A stretch of DNA of 33,455 nt from an uncultured Flavobacteriaceae bacterium (GTDB taxonomy: Bacteria > Bacteroidota > Bacteroidia > Flavobacteriales > Flavobacteriaceae): positions 1-33,455 of the forward strand of contig CALDUJ010000186.1 in NCBI GenBank assembly GCA_937923735.1, given 5' to 3'. A model generated the notes under the pieces. It saw nothing but the letters and a program-made list of their open reading frames with translations, searched no databases and was not told the origin of the DNA. Each line of letters opens with the position of its first letter. Position 1 is the stretch's first letter. Made by a program: the position numbers and the translations under genes. Below, one piece after another: positions 24,921 to 33,120 of this stretch.

Positions 24921-25078
24921 ACCACCTAAATAGGTTAGATGCAGTTAAAGAAAATGGATGTTTTTTTCTTTATACAACATAGAAAAATAAAGCGTAGCTA
25001 TAGTTACGGTTTCTTTTTACAGGGAAGCAGAAAGGGAAAAAGAACTTTTTATTGTTGTTTATAACCTGTTTAGGTGGT
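24921..25078. repeat. 158-bp segment bounded by 17-bp inverted repeats upstream of hupE-like gene
   Basis: ACCACCTAAATAGGTTA at 24921-24937 matches the reverse complement of 25062-25078 (TAACCTGTTTAGGTGGT) with one mismatch. Each copy is itself quasi-palindromic (ACCT-N4-AGGT). The flanks GTTAT (left) and GTTAG (right) agree in 4 of 5 bases, as an aged target duplication might. The interior is A/T- and purine-rich with no gene. It may be a small non-autonomous mobile element or two operator sites; the second site is 25 bp before the HupE start codon. Confidence 0.5.
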
Positions 25079-25102
25079 GTTAGACCCATAATACAGAGTA
25101 CT

Positions 25103-25693
25103 ATGCTTGACGATTTTTTGTTTAACCTGCAGTATGGCATTAATCATGTCCTTGATATAAATGCATACGACCACGTTTTATTTCTTATAGTACTTACTGT
25201 ACCTTATATGTTCAAGGATTGGAAACGTGTTTTATTATTAGTGTCCGTTTTTACCTTAGGACATACGTTGTCTCTCGTGCTAGCGGCTTACGATATTGTT
25301 AGTGTAAATGGAAAACTCATAGAGTTTTTAATACCTGTTACTATACTAGTTGCAGCCTTATTTAATGTGTTTACATCTGGGAAAGGTGCTCAAAAAGAAA
25401 AAGTAGGTATTCTTTTTATTACGACGCTGTTCTTCGGACTAATTCACGGATTAGGATTTGCCAGAGAATTTAAAATGTTAGTAGGACAATCTGAAAATAA
25501 GTTAGCAACACTGTTAGAGTTTGCCTTAGGAATAGAGGTTGCACAAGTAATCATAGTATTTACGGTCTTGTTTTTAGGCTTTTTATGTCAAACAATATTC
25601 AGGTTCTCAAAGCGAGATTGGATTATGGTGATTTCGGCAATTGTCGTAGGTTTAGTGATTCCGATGTTGCTTAATAGCGAATTGTTGAATTAA
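25103..25693 (+). CDS. HupE/UreJ-family membrane protein (probable metal permease)
   Basis: The ATG at 25103 gives 196 residues; the longer frame from a TTG at 25052 runs into the inverted repeat and was rejected. The protein is almost wholly membrane-embedded with about six helices and carries the HupE/UreJ histidine motifs: NHVLDINAYDHVLFL at residues 14-28 (H15, D23, H24), FTLGHTLSLVL, and FFGLIHGLGFAREF. Family members move nickel or cobalt for hydrogenase or urease; many Bacteroidota have stand-alone members whose metal is unproven. No hydrogenase or urease gene is seen nearby, so the ion is open. The gene sits between threonine dehydrogenase and dCMP deaminase. Confidence 0.85.
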   Translation: MLDDFLFNLQYGINHVLDINAYDHVLFLIVLTVPYMFKDWKRVLLLVSVFTLGHTLSLVLAAYDIVSVNGKLIEFLIPVTILVAALFNVFTSGKGAQKEKVGILFITTLFFGLIHGLGFAREFKMLVGQSENKLATLLEFALGIEVAQVIIVFTVLFLGFLCQTIFRFSKRDWIMVISAIVVGLVIPMLLNSELLN

Positions 25694-25721
25694 AGATTGG
25701 TAAAACTTTAACTAACAAAGC

Positions 25722-25753
25722 CTTGTAAATAATAGTCTAACCCTATATATTCG
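25722..25753 (+). promoter_or_regulatory. possible promoter of dCMP deaminase/S41 operon
   Basis: CTTG at 25722-25725 and TATATTCG at 25746-25753, 20 nt apart, resemble TTTG and TAnnTTTG with one mismatch each. The start codon is 40 bp downstream. Confidence 0.4.
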
Positions 25754-25793
25754 TTCATCTCATTCATTCAAAAAGACAGAGGCAAAAAACTTT

Positions 25794-26228
25794 ATGCCAA
25801 AACAAAAACAATTAAAATACGACAAAGCATATTTGCGGATTGCCAGCGAATGGGGGAAACTATCTTACTGTAAGCGAAAGCAAGTAGGAGCATTGATAGT
25901 TAAAGATAGAATGATTATTTCTGATGGTTACAATGGTACACCATCAGGATTTGAAAATTTTTGTGAAGATGAAGAAGGCTACACGAAATGGTATGTATTG
26001 CATGCCGAAGCCAATGCTATTTTAAAAGTAGCGTCATCTACACAATCTTGTAAAGGAGCTACCTTGTATATAACAATGTCGCCATGCAAAGAATGTAGCA
26101 AACTAATACATCAAGCAGGTATCGTAAGAGTAGTGTACAAGCAAGCATACAAAGACGATTCTGGTTTGCGTTTTTTAGAAAAAGCTGGAATCGATTTACA
26201 ATTGATAGAAAACCCTAATGAAGACTGA
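25794..26228 (+). CDS. dCMP deaminase-family protein
   Basis: The 144-residue cytidine-deaminase fold protein has the zinc site H70-A-E72 (LHAEANAIL), where E72 is the proton shuttle, and P97-C98-x2-C101 (SPCKEC). The YNGTPSGFENFC segment and the KRKQVGALIVKD start match deoxycytidylate deaminases (ComEB-like). It should convert dCMP to dUMP for dTTP synthesis in the cytoplasm. Its 3' end overlaps the S41 peptidase start by 11 nt, so the two are translated from one transcript; this dCMP deaminase-S41 pairing is common in Flavobacteriaceae as I recall. Confidence 0.93.
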   Translation: MPKQKQLKYDKAYLRIASEWGKLSYCKRKQVGALIVKDRMIISDGYNGTPSGFENFCEDEEGYTKWYVLHAEANAILKVASSTQSCKGATLYITMSPCKECSKLIHQAGIVRVVYKQAYKDDSGLRFLEKAGIDLQLIENPNED

Positions 26229-27810
26229 TAGAAAAGTACTTTTGCCATTAATCATCGGCGTCGCGTTGGCGGCAGGTGTTTATATTGGTGGTAAACTTGG
26301 TTTTTCTGATACTTCGGACAGGCTATTTACGTCTAATTCTAAAAAAGACAAACTCAATCGACTCATAGATTACATAGACTACGAATATGTAGATGAAATT
26401 AATACAGACAGTATAGTCGATGTTACAGTTAACGGTATTCTTGATAATCTAGACCCACATTCGGTGTATATTCCTGAAAGTGAAATGGAACGCGTTGCCG
26501 AAAATATGAAAGGTGATTTTGTCGGCATTGGTATAAATTTTTCTAGAGCAACAGATACAGTTACAGTCATCAGAGCCATAAAAAATGGACCAAGCGACAG
26601 AGTAGGAATAAAAGGAGGAGATCGTATATTATTTGCTGATGGCCAACCCATTTTTGGAAGAAATGTAAGCGATGATGACATCCTAAAAAGATTGAAAGGT
26701 GAAATCGATACCAAAGTGAATCTTAAAGTATACCGTAAAGGCGAACCAGAGTTGTTAGACTTTACCGTAGTTCGAGATAATGTTCCTATTCGTAGTGTGG
26801 ACGCGTCTTATATGTTAACAGAAAGTGTAGGATATATAAAAATCAATCGTTTTGCAGAATCAACCTATAAAGAATTCAAAAAAGCCTTAGATAAATTACA
26901 AAATCAAGGTGCCACAGAGTTGGCTATAGATCTTCGTGATAATCCTGGTGGTTTCTTAGGTATAGCCGAACAAATTGTAGACGAATTTCTAGAAGACGAC
27001 AAGCTCATTTTATTTACTAAAAACAAGAAAGGTCGTATCGAGAAAAGTTTTGCTACCAAAAGAGGTGATTTTGAAGAAGGACATGTTTACGTGTTGATTA
27101 ATGAAAATTCAGCATCAGCTAGCGAAATAGTTGCAGGCGCTTTGCAAGACAACGATAAAGGTACTATTGTGGGTCGACGTTCCTATGGGAAAGGACTCGT
27201 ACAACGCGAGATGTCATTAGGTGATGGCAGTGCTGTTCGGTTAACAGTTTCCAGATATTATACGCCTACGGGGCGTTCCATACAACGTTCTTACGATAAA
27301 GGGAATCGTGATTACTATGACGAATATTTTGACAGGTTAGATAGTGGAGAACTATTAGATCCAGAAAAAATTAAGGTTGATGATTCGCTAAAATTCAGAA
27401 CACCCAACGGCAAAATAGTTTATGGCGGTGGCGGTATCATTCCGGACATATTTGTGCCAATAGACGTCGGTATGGAGAATGAAACGATTGGCGTAATGTT
27501 GCGTCGTGGGTTTTTCCGAAGTTTTGTGTTTCAGGAATTAGATCAGGATCGTAGTTACTATGAAGGTGTAACTTCAGAAGATTTTATAAAAAACTTTGAA
27601 GTAAGTGATGATATTGTGGTTCGTTTTCAGGATTTTATGAGGCAAGGCATTAACAGAAGAATAACTTTTGTAGCCTATAATGAAGAAGTGAAACTCTATA
27701 TAAAGGCCACGCTTGGCGAGCAATTATTTGACCGCAATGTCTTTGAACAAATCATCGGCGAAAAAGACGTTATGATTGAGGAAGTGATTAAGTTGAGTAG
27801 AGGAGAATAA
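26218..27810 (+). CDS. C-terminal processing peptidase, S41 family (CtpA-like)
   Basis: The 530-residue protein has an N-terminal membrane anchor or signal (VLLPLIIGVALAAGVYIGG), a helical segment with YIDYEYVDEINTDSI, a PDZ domain at about 90-180 (GDFVGIGINFSRAT, GIKGGDRILFADGQ) and the S41 core. The catalytic Ser is S300 in NENSASASEIVAGALQ and the Lys is K325 in YGKGLVQ, 25 residues later, with Q329 four residues on, as in CtpB-type enzymes. The C-terminal 120 residues are a family extension. It cleaves periplasmic proteins at their C termini. It overlaps the dCMP deaminase and converges with the FAD oxidoreductase, leaving a 1-bp gap between stops. Confidence 0.95.
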   Translation: MKTDRKVLLPLIIGVALAAGVYIGGKLGFSDTSDRLFTSNSKKDKLNRLIDYIDYEYVDEINTDSIVDVTVNGILDNLDPHSVYIPESEMERVAENMKGDFVGIGINFSRATDTVTVIRAIKNGPSDRVGIKGGDRILFADGQPIFGRNVSDDDILKRLKGEIDTKVNLKVYRKGEPELLDFTVVRDNVPIRSVDASYMLTESVGYIKINRFAESTYKEFKKALDKLQNQGATELAIDLRDNPGGFLGIAEQIVDEFLEDDKLILFTKNKKGRIEKSFATKRGDFEEGHVYVLINENSASASEIVAGALQDNDKGTIVGRRSYGKGLVQREMSLGDGSAVRLTVSRYYTPTGRSIQRSYDKGNRDYYDEYFDRLDSGELLDPEKIKVDDSLKFRTPNGKIVYGGGGIIPDIFVPIDVGMENETIGVMLRRGFFRSFVFQELDQDRSYYEGVTSEDFIKNFEVSDDIVVRFQDFMRQGINRRITFVAYNEEVKLYIKATLGEQLFDRNVFEQIIGEKDVMIEEVIKLSRGE

Positions 27811-27811
27811 T

Positions 27812-28420
27812 TTAAGAAACCTTATCATGCACCTTCGTGTGCTTCCCATTATTCCATAAGGTTAAAATATCGGTGGCAACATGAGCACCACTTCCAGACG
27901 CTATCGCAAATTGGCTTCTCCAACCTGCTAAAGTTCCAGCGACGTATAACCCATCATCTATTAAGTGATTTTCGTTCCTCAGCCAAATACGCTGTTTTTC
28001 CATATTAGCTCGAGGATGCCATTCAATATAAGCTTCAAGACCTTTAATGGTAATTAAGTTGGTGTACCCTACCGCAATAACGACAAGTTTACTCTCGTAT
28101 AGACTTTTATTGGTTTCGATAACAAATCCGTCAATAGTTTTAGAAATTGAAAGTACTTTTTCGTTTTCTATTTGTACTATATGCGGGTATAAATCAGCGA
28201 GTTGTTTTTTACCTGACTCTAATATTGAAGCACCAGTTGTACCTGGAGTCAAGCCCAAAACATTATTAAACAATGCGTTTTGAAGGTGTGATGTCTTCTG
28301 GTGTGTTATAATGCCAATCTTTTTGTTCTTGGCAAATGGTTTATCCTTCGCAGAGCCAAGGACAAGCGCACAAGACATTCCTGCTGCTCCGCCACCGATT
28401 ACCAGAGCATCATACATCAT
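27812..28420 (-). CDS. short FAD/NAD(P)-dependent oxidoreductase (thioredoxin reductase-like)
   Basis: I chose the ATG at 28420 (MMYDALVIGGGAAGMSCALV), which overlaps the previous stop (ATGA); the frame to 28489 adds an unlikely tail. The 202-residue protein has the FAD-binding GxGxxG motif at residues 9-14 (GGGAAG) and a C-terminal DDGLYVAGTLAGWRSQFAIASGSG that matches the second FAD motif (G-D) of thioredoxin reductase-like enzymes. It is much shorter than thioredoxin reductase (about 310 residues): the separate NAD(P)H domain and the CxxC redox pair are absent. Such FAD-only proteins occur in Bacteroidota; the partner and reaction are unknown. It is the last gene of the MarC operon. Confidence 0.85.
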   Translation of the reverse strand: MMYDALVIGGGAAGMSCALVLGSAKDKPFAKNKKIGIITHQKTSHLQNALFNNVLGLTPGTTGASILESGKKQLADLYPHIVQIENEKVLSISKTIDGFVIETNKSLYESKLVVIAVGYTNLITIKGLEAYIEWHPRANMEKQRIWLRNENHLIDDGLYVAGTLAGWRSQFAIASGSGAHVATDILTLWNNGKHTKVHDKVS

Positions 28421-28623
28421 TTTTTCTTGTTTAAGCGATCTTTTATTTTTCTGGAAGCCATCAAAATATAAACTAAGGTTAGGGCGCATAGGGCTGCCAT
28501 AATCATAATAAGAGCAATAATACTATCACCTTCAAAAGGATTGGAGGTATCTATTTTAGACGCACTAAATGCAATCGATGCAACTGCAAGAACAGTAAAA
28601 ATAATAGTGAATATTTTCATCAT
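28417..28623 (-). CDS. 68-residue membrane protein
   Basis: Two hydrophobic segments (about 3-20, KIFTIIFTVLAVASIAF, and 36-56, IALIMIMAALCALTLVYILM) flank a short polar loop containing DTSNPFEGD, and the tail is strongly basic (KIKDRLNKKK), so the C terminus is predicted cytoplasmic. No family is recognised. The ATG shares one base with the MarC stop and the gene overlaps the oxidoreductase start by 4 nt, so the three are a tightly coupled operon, which supports this being a real gene. Confidence 0.8.
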   Translation of the reverse strand: MMKIFTIIFTVLAVASIAFSASKIDTSNPFEGDSIIALIMIMAALCALTLVYILMASRKIKDRLNKKK

Positions 28624-29204
28624 TAAACTAATAAAGCCTTTATGTTTTGAGCAAATAACTTTACGGCAATTGCTAACAAAATTACACCAAAAACTTTACG
28701 TATAATATTAATGCCGTTTGGACCTAATATTTTTTCGATTCTAGAAGATGTTTTTAATACGATATAAATAAAAATCACATTTAATATTACAGCTATGATA
28801 ATATTCTCTAAATGATACTCTGCTCTCAATGATAATAGTGTAGTTAAACTTCCTGGTCCAGCGATAAGAGGAAAAGCTAATGGGAATACCGAAGCTGTTA
28901 TAGCGCCACCTTCATCATCTTTGTACAAGGTGATACCAAGAATCATTTCTAGAGCAATAAAGAATAAAATAAAAGCCCCTGCTACGGCAAAAGAATTGAC
29001 ATCAATCCCGATAAGCGACAAAAGACTCTGTCCTAGAAACAGAAAAATAATCATAATTACACCGGCAATTAAAGACGCTTTTTCACTCTGTATATGTCCA
29101 ACCTTTTTGCGTAGGTCTATTATAATCGGAATGTTTCCAACAATATCAATCACAGCAAATAAGACCATGAATGCAGTAAATATTTCTTTAAAATTGAGTT
29201 CCAT
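28623..29204 (-). CDS. MarC-family integral membrane protein
   Basis: The start at 29204 (MELNFKEIFTAFMVLFAVID) gives 193 residues; 11 upstream codons lack membrane character. About six helices are seen, with family motifs FAVIDIVGNIPIII near the start, FAVAGAFILFFIALEMILG in the middle and FPLAFPLIAGPGSLTTLLSL. MarC proteins are a conserved bacterial inner-membrane family once linked to multiple antibiotic resistance but with no proven transport function. It is the first gene of a tight operon with a small membrane protein and an FAD oxidoreductase, and is divergent from the DUF3109 gene. Confidence 0.93.
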   Translation of the reverse strand: MELNFKEIFTAFMVLFAVIDIVGNIPIIIDLRKKVGHIQSEKASLIAGVIMIIFLFLGQSLLSLIGIDVNSFAVAGAFILFFIALEMILGITLYKDDEGGAITASVFPLAFPLIAGPGSLTTLLSLRAEYHLENIIIAVILNVIFIYIVLKTSSRIEKILGPNGINIIRKVFGVILLAIAVKLFAQNIKALLV

Positions 29205-29234
29205 AATATTTGGATTTAAAATCAATAAAACCTT

Positions 29235-29327
29235 CACAATGCGAACATTGTGTTTCCATAATTTTTGTCATTCTCGCAAAAGCTGTCCCGAGACTTCGGG
29301 ATAAAAAATTGAATGCTTTCAATTTTT
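29235..29327. repeat. cluster of three short hairpins between divergent genes
   Basis: Three perfect inverted repeats follow one another: CACAATG-CGAA-CATTGTG (29235-29252), TCCCGA-GACT-TCGGGA (29286-29301) and AAAAATTGAA-TGCT-TTCAATTTTT (29304-29327). They lie between divergent genes, where terminators are not expected. The segment around TGTCATTCTCGCAAAAGC before the second hairpin looks like the degenerate intergenic repeats common in Bacteroidota genomes. No gene is encoded in 29205-29397. Confidence 0.6.
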
Positions 29328-29397
29328 GCCTCAAATGTCGACATTAATAACTGATTTTCAATATTAAATAATAGTAAAGTTTCTATACTTTTACGGC

Positions 29398-29961
29398 ATG
29401 TTTCAATTAGGGAAAACCATCGTCTCTGAAGACATCATTGAAAAAGATTTTGTCTGTAATCTTTCAGCATGTAAAGGGGCTTGTTGTATTGATGGCGATG
29501 CTGGAGCGCCACTAGAGAAAGAAGAAGTCCAAATCTTAGAAGACATCTACCCAAAGGTTAAACCCTTTATGCGCAAAGCTGGTATTGAAGCCGTTGAAGC
29601 GCAAGGTACGAGTATTGTTACACAACTTGACGAATTAGAAACACCGCTCATTAATGGAGCGGATTGCGCTTATGTAAACTTTGATGATAGAGGTATCTCC
29701 CAATGTGCCATCGAAGAAGCCTACAACCAAGGTGAGGTGTCTTGGAAAAAACCTGTGTCTTGCCATTTATATCCTGTTCGTGTTAAAGATTATAGCGAAT
29801 TCTCAGCTGTTAATTACCATAAATGGGAAATCTGTGATGATGCCTGCACTCTAGGAAAAGAATTGCAAGTTCCTGTTTACAAATTCGTAAAAGAAGCACT
29901 AATAAGAAAGTTTGGAGAAGATTGGTACATGGAGCTGGAGAAAGTAGCGTCAAAAATGTAA
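29398..29961 (+). CDS. DUF3109-family cysteine-rich protein
   Basis: The 187-residue cytoplasmic protein has a cysteine cluster at C20, C25, C29 and C30 (FVCNLSACKGACCIDGDAGA), then ADCAYVNF, GISQCAIE, PVSCHLYPVRV and ICDDACTLG, which is the DUF3109 pattern. The family is related to YkgJ-type proteins thought to chelate zinc or iron, with no defined enzymatic role. The gene is monocistronic in appearance, with the CHAT gene starting 36 bp after it on the same strand and perhaps co-transcribed. Confidence 0.9.
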   Translation: MFQLGKTIVSEDIIEKDFVCNLSACKGACCIDGDAGAPLEKEEVQILEDIYPKVKPFMRKAGIEAVEAQGTSIVTQLDELETPLINGADCAYVNFDDRGISQCAIEEAYNQGEVSWKKPVSCHLYPVRVKDYSEFSAVNYHKWEICDDACTLGKELQVPVYKFVKEALIRKFGEDWYMELEKVASKM

Positions 29962-29997
29962 GGCTAATCTTCCCAATTTTTATCTTAACTTTAGTGT

Positions 29998-32900
29998 ATG
30001 CGCTTGAAAATTATACTTTTAGGTTGTTTTTTGTATTCCACAATATTATGGTCTCAAAATCCTGATGCTATTATTCAGCAATTAGAGAAGCAAGCAGATT
30101 CAATTTATTTAAATCAAAATCAGTATTATTCCTCGAGTGAATTCAAAAAAGGAATTTCCATATACGACGATGCATTAAAACGCATCAATGACAAGCAAAA
30201 TGAGCGTTATAAAAAGATTTTGGCAAAAAAGCTTGCTACAAAAGCTGCATATTATGAATATACTCATAATACTGATTCTGCAATAGTCTATTCAAAAAAG
30301 TCCATAACCCTTCAAGAACAGTTTAAACATCCAAATAAATTATTCTTAGGGCTTACTCATAAACGCTTATATCAGCAATGGTATACATTAAACGAGTACG
30401 ATTCCACAATAGTTGCTGCAAGATTGGCCAAACAAATATTTGCGGATACGCTTGGTGATAACCATGAATTAATTGCAGAAGCAATCTTCAATATTGGTGG
30501 GGCATATGCCAGAAAAGGAGAAAGAGATAAAAACATAGAATACTATAAAAAAGCCATTGCAATGAATATTGCTGCTAATGGCGAATTCACACCAGAAGCC
30601 GCTTACCAAGAACATCATTTGGCACTTACATATGGTTTTATAGGTTTTTATAAAAAAGAATTAGAGAGCTATAAAAAAGTTGTAAGGCGTTGGGAAGCCA
30701 TTCCGGACTATAAAGACATGAGTTATTTGAGTGTGGCGTATGGTGCATTATCTACCTGGTATTTGCAGCATGGCGATTTAAAAACAGCTGAGCAATATCT
30801 TTTAAAACAGGAAGCCTTAATTAAATCTCGAAAACAAGATTTAAAACATTGGTATAACGAAACCTTTAAGGGTCGTACTCAAACACGAATTTGGTATAAT
30901 AAAGCAAATCTGGCGCTATACAAACAGGATACTCTAAACGCTATTGCATTTAACGATAAGGCATTAAACTTTATAGCGAACTTCGATAGAAACGACCCAA
31001 AAAATAATCCACATAATCTATCATACTCTAACAATTTCGTGGATTTACAGCATATGAAATCTTTGAGGCTCAAAGCAAACATGTTTAAAACAAGTCGTCC
31101 TGAACAAGCAAATGCAATCAACGAGAAGATTTTAAAATTAGAGCGAAAAGGAGAAGTTCCAACCGTAACATTACAAGAAAAACTCAATATCTTGGATTTT
31201 CATTTGGCGTCTAAAAACGTATCAAAGGCCAAAACCAAAATGACTCATTATTTAGCTCAAGCTAAAATAGCCAAAAGCGATTATGTGTTAATGCACTTGT
31301 ATGCAAAGAAAGCAAAAATAGCACTTTTACAGGAATCTTATGAACAAATGGATGGCTTTTATAAAACTGTTTTTAATAAACTACAGCGAGATAGTTTGCA
31401 AGCCATTCCAATACAAAAGTTGAAGCCTAACGATTGTAAACCATACGGAGATGGTCGAATTGTAAATATGATTTTAGATGCTACCAAGAATTATTCCAAG
31501 GCATACGAGTCAACATCTAAAAGTGATTATTTAGGCAAAGCATATAATTTAAGTGTATTAGCATCCAGTATTTTTTCAGAAAACTATAGTTATTCACCAT
31601 TTAATGATGCCAAGTATAATAAAGCAAATCAAATCAACGAACAGTTACTTAATATGGCATTATTATTTAAAGATAATCTTGCAGTTGATGAGGTGTTGCA
31701 GAGCATTGAGTTGAATGGGTCCAAATTAAGTTGGAAAAAATTCTTAGCTAGTAATCAACGTGAAAATCTTAACATCTCTGACTCTATTATAGAAAAGGAA
31801 AATGATCTGAAATCACAACTTCATTTTTATAAAAAACAATTGTTTGTAAATAATGAATCGGATCAAGATAAAGTAAAGCTTTTCAGAGAGAAATTATATG
31901 ATGTTGAAACCGAAATAGAACGACTAGAAGAATGGTATCAAACTAATTACCCTGGTTATTTCAGTCAAACTCAAAAACCATTTGATGTAACAGAACTAAA
32001 ACAAAAGTTAAGGAAGAAACAACAGGTTATTAAGTATGTGTTTGCAGAAGATAATGTGTATGCATTTTCAATAGCTAAAGACTCAATAAGTCTTCTCAAA
32101 TTAGCTTCAAAAAAAGAAATACTTGATAAATTAAAACCATTTGTTAGGACACTTAATAAATTAAATTCAGATAATTATAAAACTTTAGCAAAAGAAGTTT
32201 ACACACTTTTATTACCACCGCCTTTATTGAATACTGCTAAAAAACAAAGTCTAATCTTTGTCCAAGATGATGTTTTAAGTTATGTGCCAATGGAAGTTCT
32301 ACTGGATGCTGAAGGGAAATACCTAATAGAGTCTCATGCGGTAAGTTATGCACCATCGCTATTACTTTGGAACGAACAATTAAAGGTCAAAAAATCCAAG
32401 CGCAATAAAATGGGCGTTTTTGTGCCATCCTATAAAAAACAAAAAGGGAACAACCCAAAGCGTGACGATGATTCAGATTTATTGGGAGCAAATACGGAGG
32501 CAATAACTATTAGTAAATTGTTTAACTCTGATGTTTTTTCTGGAAACGAAGTGAGCAAAGCACAATTTCTTAGTACAGCTAAAAACTATAACATACTGCA
32601 TTTAGCAATGCATTCGGCCATTAATGAAACAGATGCAGAGTTTTCTAATTTGAGATTCTCATCAGATGATGATGGGAAACTATTTATATCTGAGCTTTAT
32701 AATATGAATCTCAATGCAGATCTTGCTGTGCTGAGTGCTTGTAACACAGGCTCTGGTAGTTTAAAAAATGGAGAAGGACTCATAAATGTGTCGCGCGCCT
32801 TTACCTATGCTGGCGTACCAAGTACAGTAACTAGTCTCTGGAAAGTGCCAGATCAAGAAACATCGCAAATCATGATTTCCTTTTATAAATATTTAAAAGA

Positions 32901-33120
32901 AGGGAAAACAAAGAATAGCGCCTTACAACTTGCTAAACTTGAATATTTAGAGATTACCAAAGATGTTGAGTTAAGGCATCCATACTACTGGGCTGGATTC
33001 GTTATTTCGGGAGATATTGAACCTATTACTAATGGAAATAACATTTGGTTTTATGTTCTTGCATCAGGAGCTCTCATACTGTTCTTATTTAGAAAAAAGC
33101 TATTCCAGTTTTTTAGCTAA
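29998..33120 (+). CDS. secreted, membrane-anchored TPR-CHAT (caspase-like) protein
   Basis: The 1040-residue protein has a signal peptide (MRLKIILLGCFLYSTILWSQ), a TPR superhelix from about 50 to 450, a helical region to about 690, a CHAT domain at about 760-1005 and a C-terminal membrane helix at about 1016-1032 (IWFYVLASGALILFLF) followed by a basic tail. The CHAT caspase-type dyad is present: H872 in LHLAMH and C915 in LSACNTGSG, followed by GEGLINVSRAFTYAGVPSTVTSLWKVPD. The layout places the whole protease-like part in the periplasm with a short cytoplasmic tail. Most studied TPR-CHAT proteases (Craspase, gasdermin-linked) are cytoplasmic, so this version is different. No gasdermin, CRISPR or toxin gene is adjacent. 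Proteolytic activity is predicted, not shown. Confidence 0.92.
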   Translation: MRLKIILLGCFLYSTILWSQNPDAIIQQLEKQADSIYLNQNQYYSSSEFKKGISIYDDALKRINDKQNERYKKILAKKLATKAAYYEYTHNTDSAIVYSKKSITLQEQFKHPNKLFLGLTHKRLYQQWYTLNEYDSTIVAARLAKQIFADTLGDNHELIAEAIFNIGGAYARKGERDKNIEYYKKAIAMNIAANGEFTPEAAYQEHHLALTYGFIGFYKKELESYKKVVRRWEAIPDYKDMSYLSVAYGALSTWYLQHGDLKTAEQYLLKQEALIKSRKQDLKHWYNETFKGRTQTRIWYNKANLALYKQDTLNAIAFNDKALNFIANFDRNDPKNNPHNLSYSNNFVDLQHMKSLRLKANMFKTSRPEQANAINEKILKLERKGEVPTVTLQEKLNILDFHLASKNVSKAKTKMTHYLAQAKIAKSDYVLMHLYAKKAKIALLQESYEQMDGFYKTVFNKLQRDSLQAIPIQKLKPNDCKPYGDGRIVNMILDATKNYSKAYESTSKSDYLGKAYNLSVLASSIFSENYSYSPFNDAKYNKANQINEQLLNMALLFKDNLAVDEVLQSIELNGSKLSWKKFLASNQRENLNISDSIIEKENDLKSQLHFYKKQLFVNNESDQDKVKLFREKLYDVETEIERLEEWYQTNYPGYFSQTQKPFDVTELKQKLRKKQQVIKYVFAEDNVYAFSIAKDSISLLKLASKKEILDKLKPFVRTLNKLNSDNYKTLAKEVYTLLLPPPLLNTAKKQSLIFVQDDVLSYVPMEVLLDAEGKYLIESHAVSYAPSLLLWNEQLKVKKSKRNKMGVFVPSYKKQKGNNPKRDDDSDLLGANTEAITISKLFNSDVFSGNEVSKAQFLSTAKNYNILHLAMHSAINETDAEFSNLRFSSDDDGKLFISELYNMNLNADLAVLSACNTGSGSLKNGEGLINVSRAFTYAGVPSTVTSLWKVPDQETSQIMISFYKYLKEGKTKNSALQLAKLEYLEITKDVELRHPYYWAGFVISGDIEPITNGNNIWFYVLASGALILFLFRKKLFQFFS

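Noticed and set aside
25052-25102. TTG-start extension of the HupE-like protein
   Set aside because: The ATG at 25103 opens directly into the conserved first helix and the extension overlaps an inverted repeat.
28421-28489. Extended N terminus of the FAD oxidoreductase
   Set aside because: The FAD-binding motif should lie near the N terminus, and the extension is just the neighbouring gene read in another frame; the ATG overlap at 28420 fits the operon.
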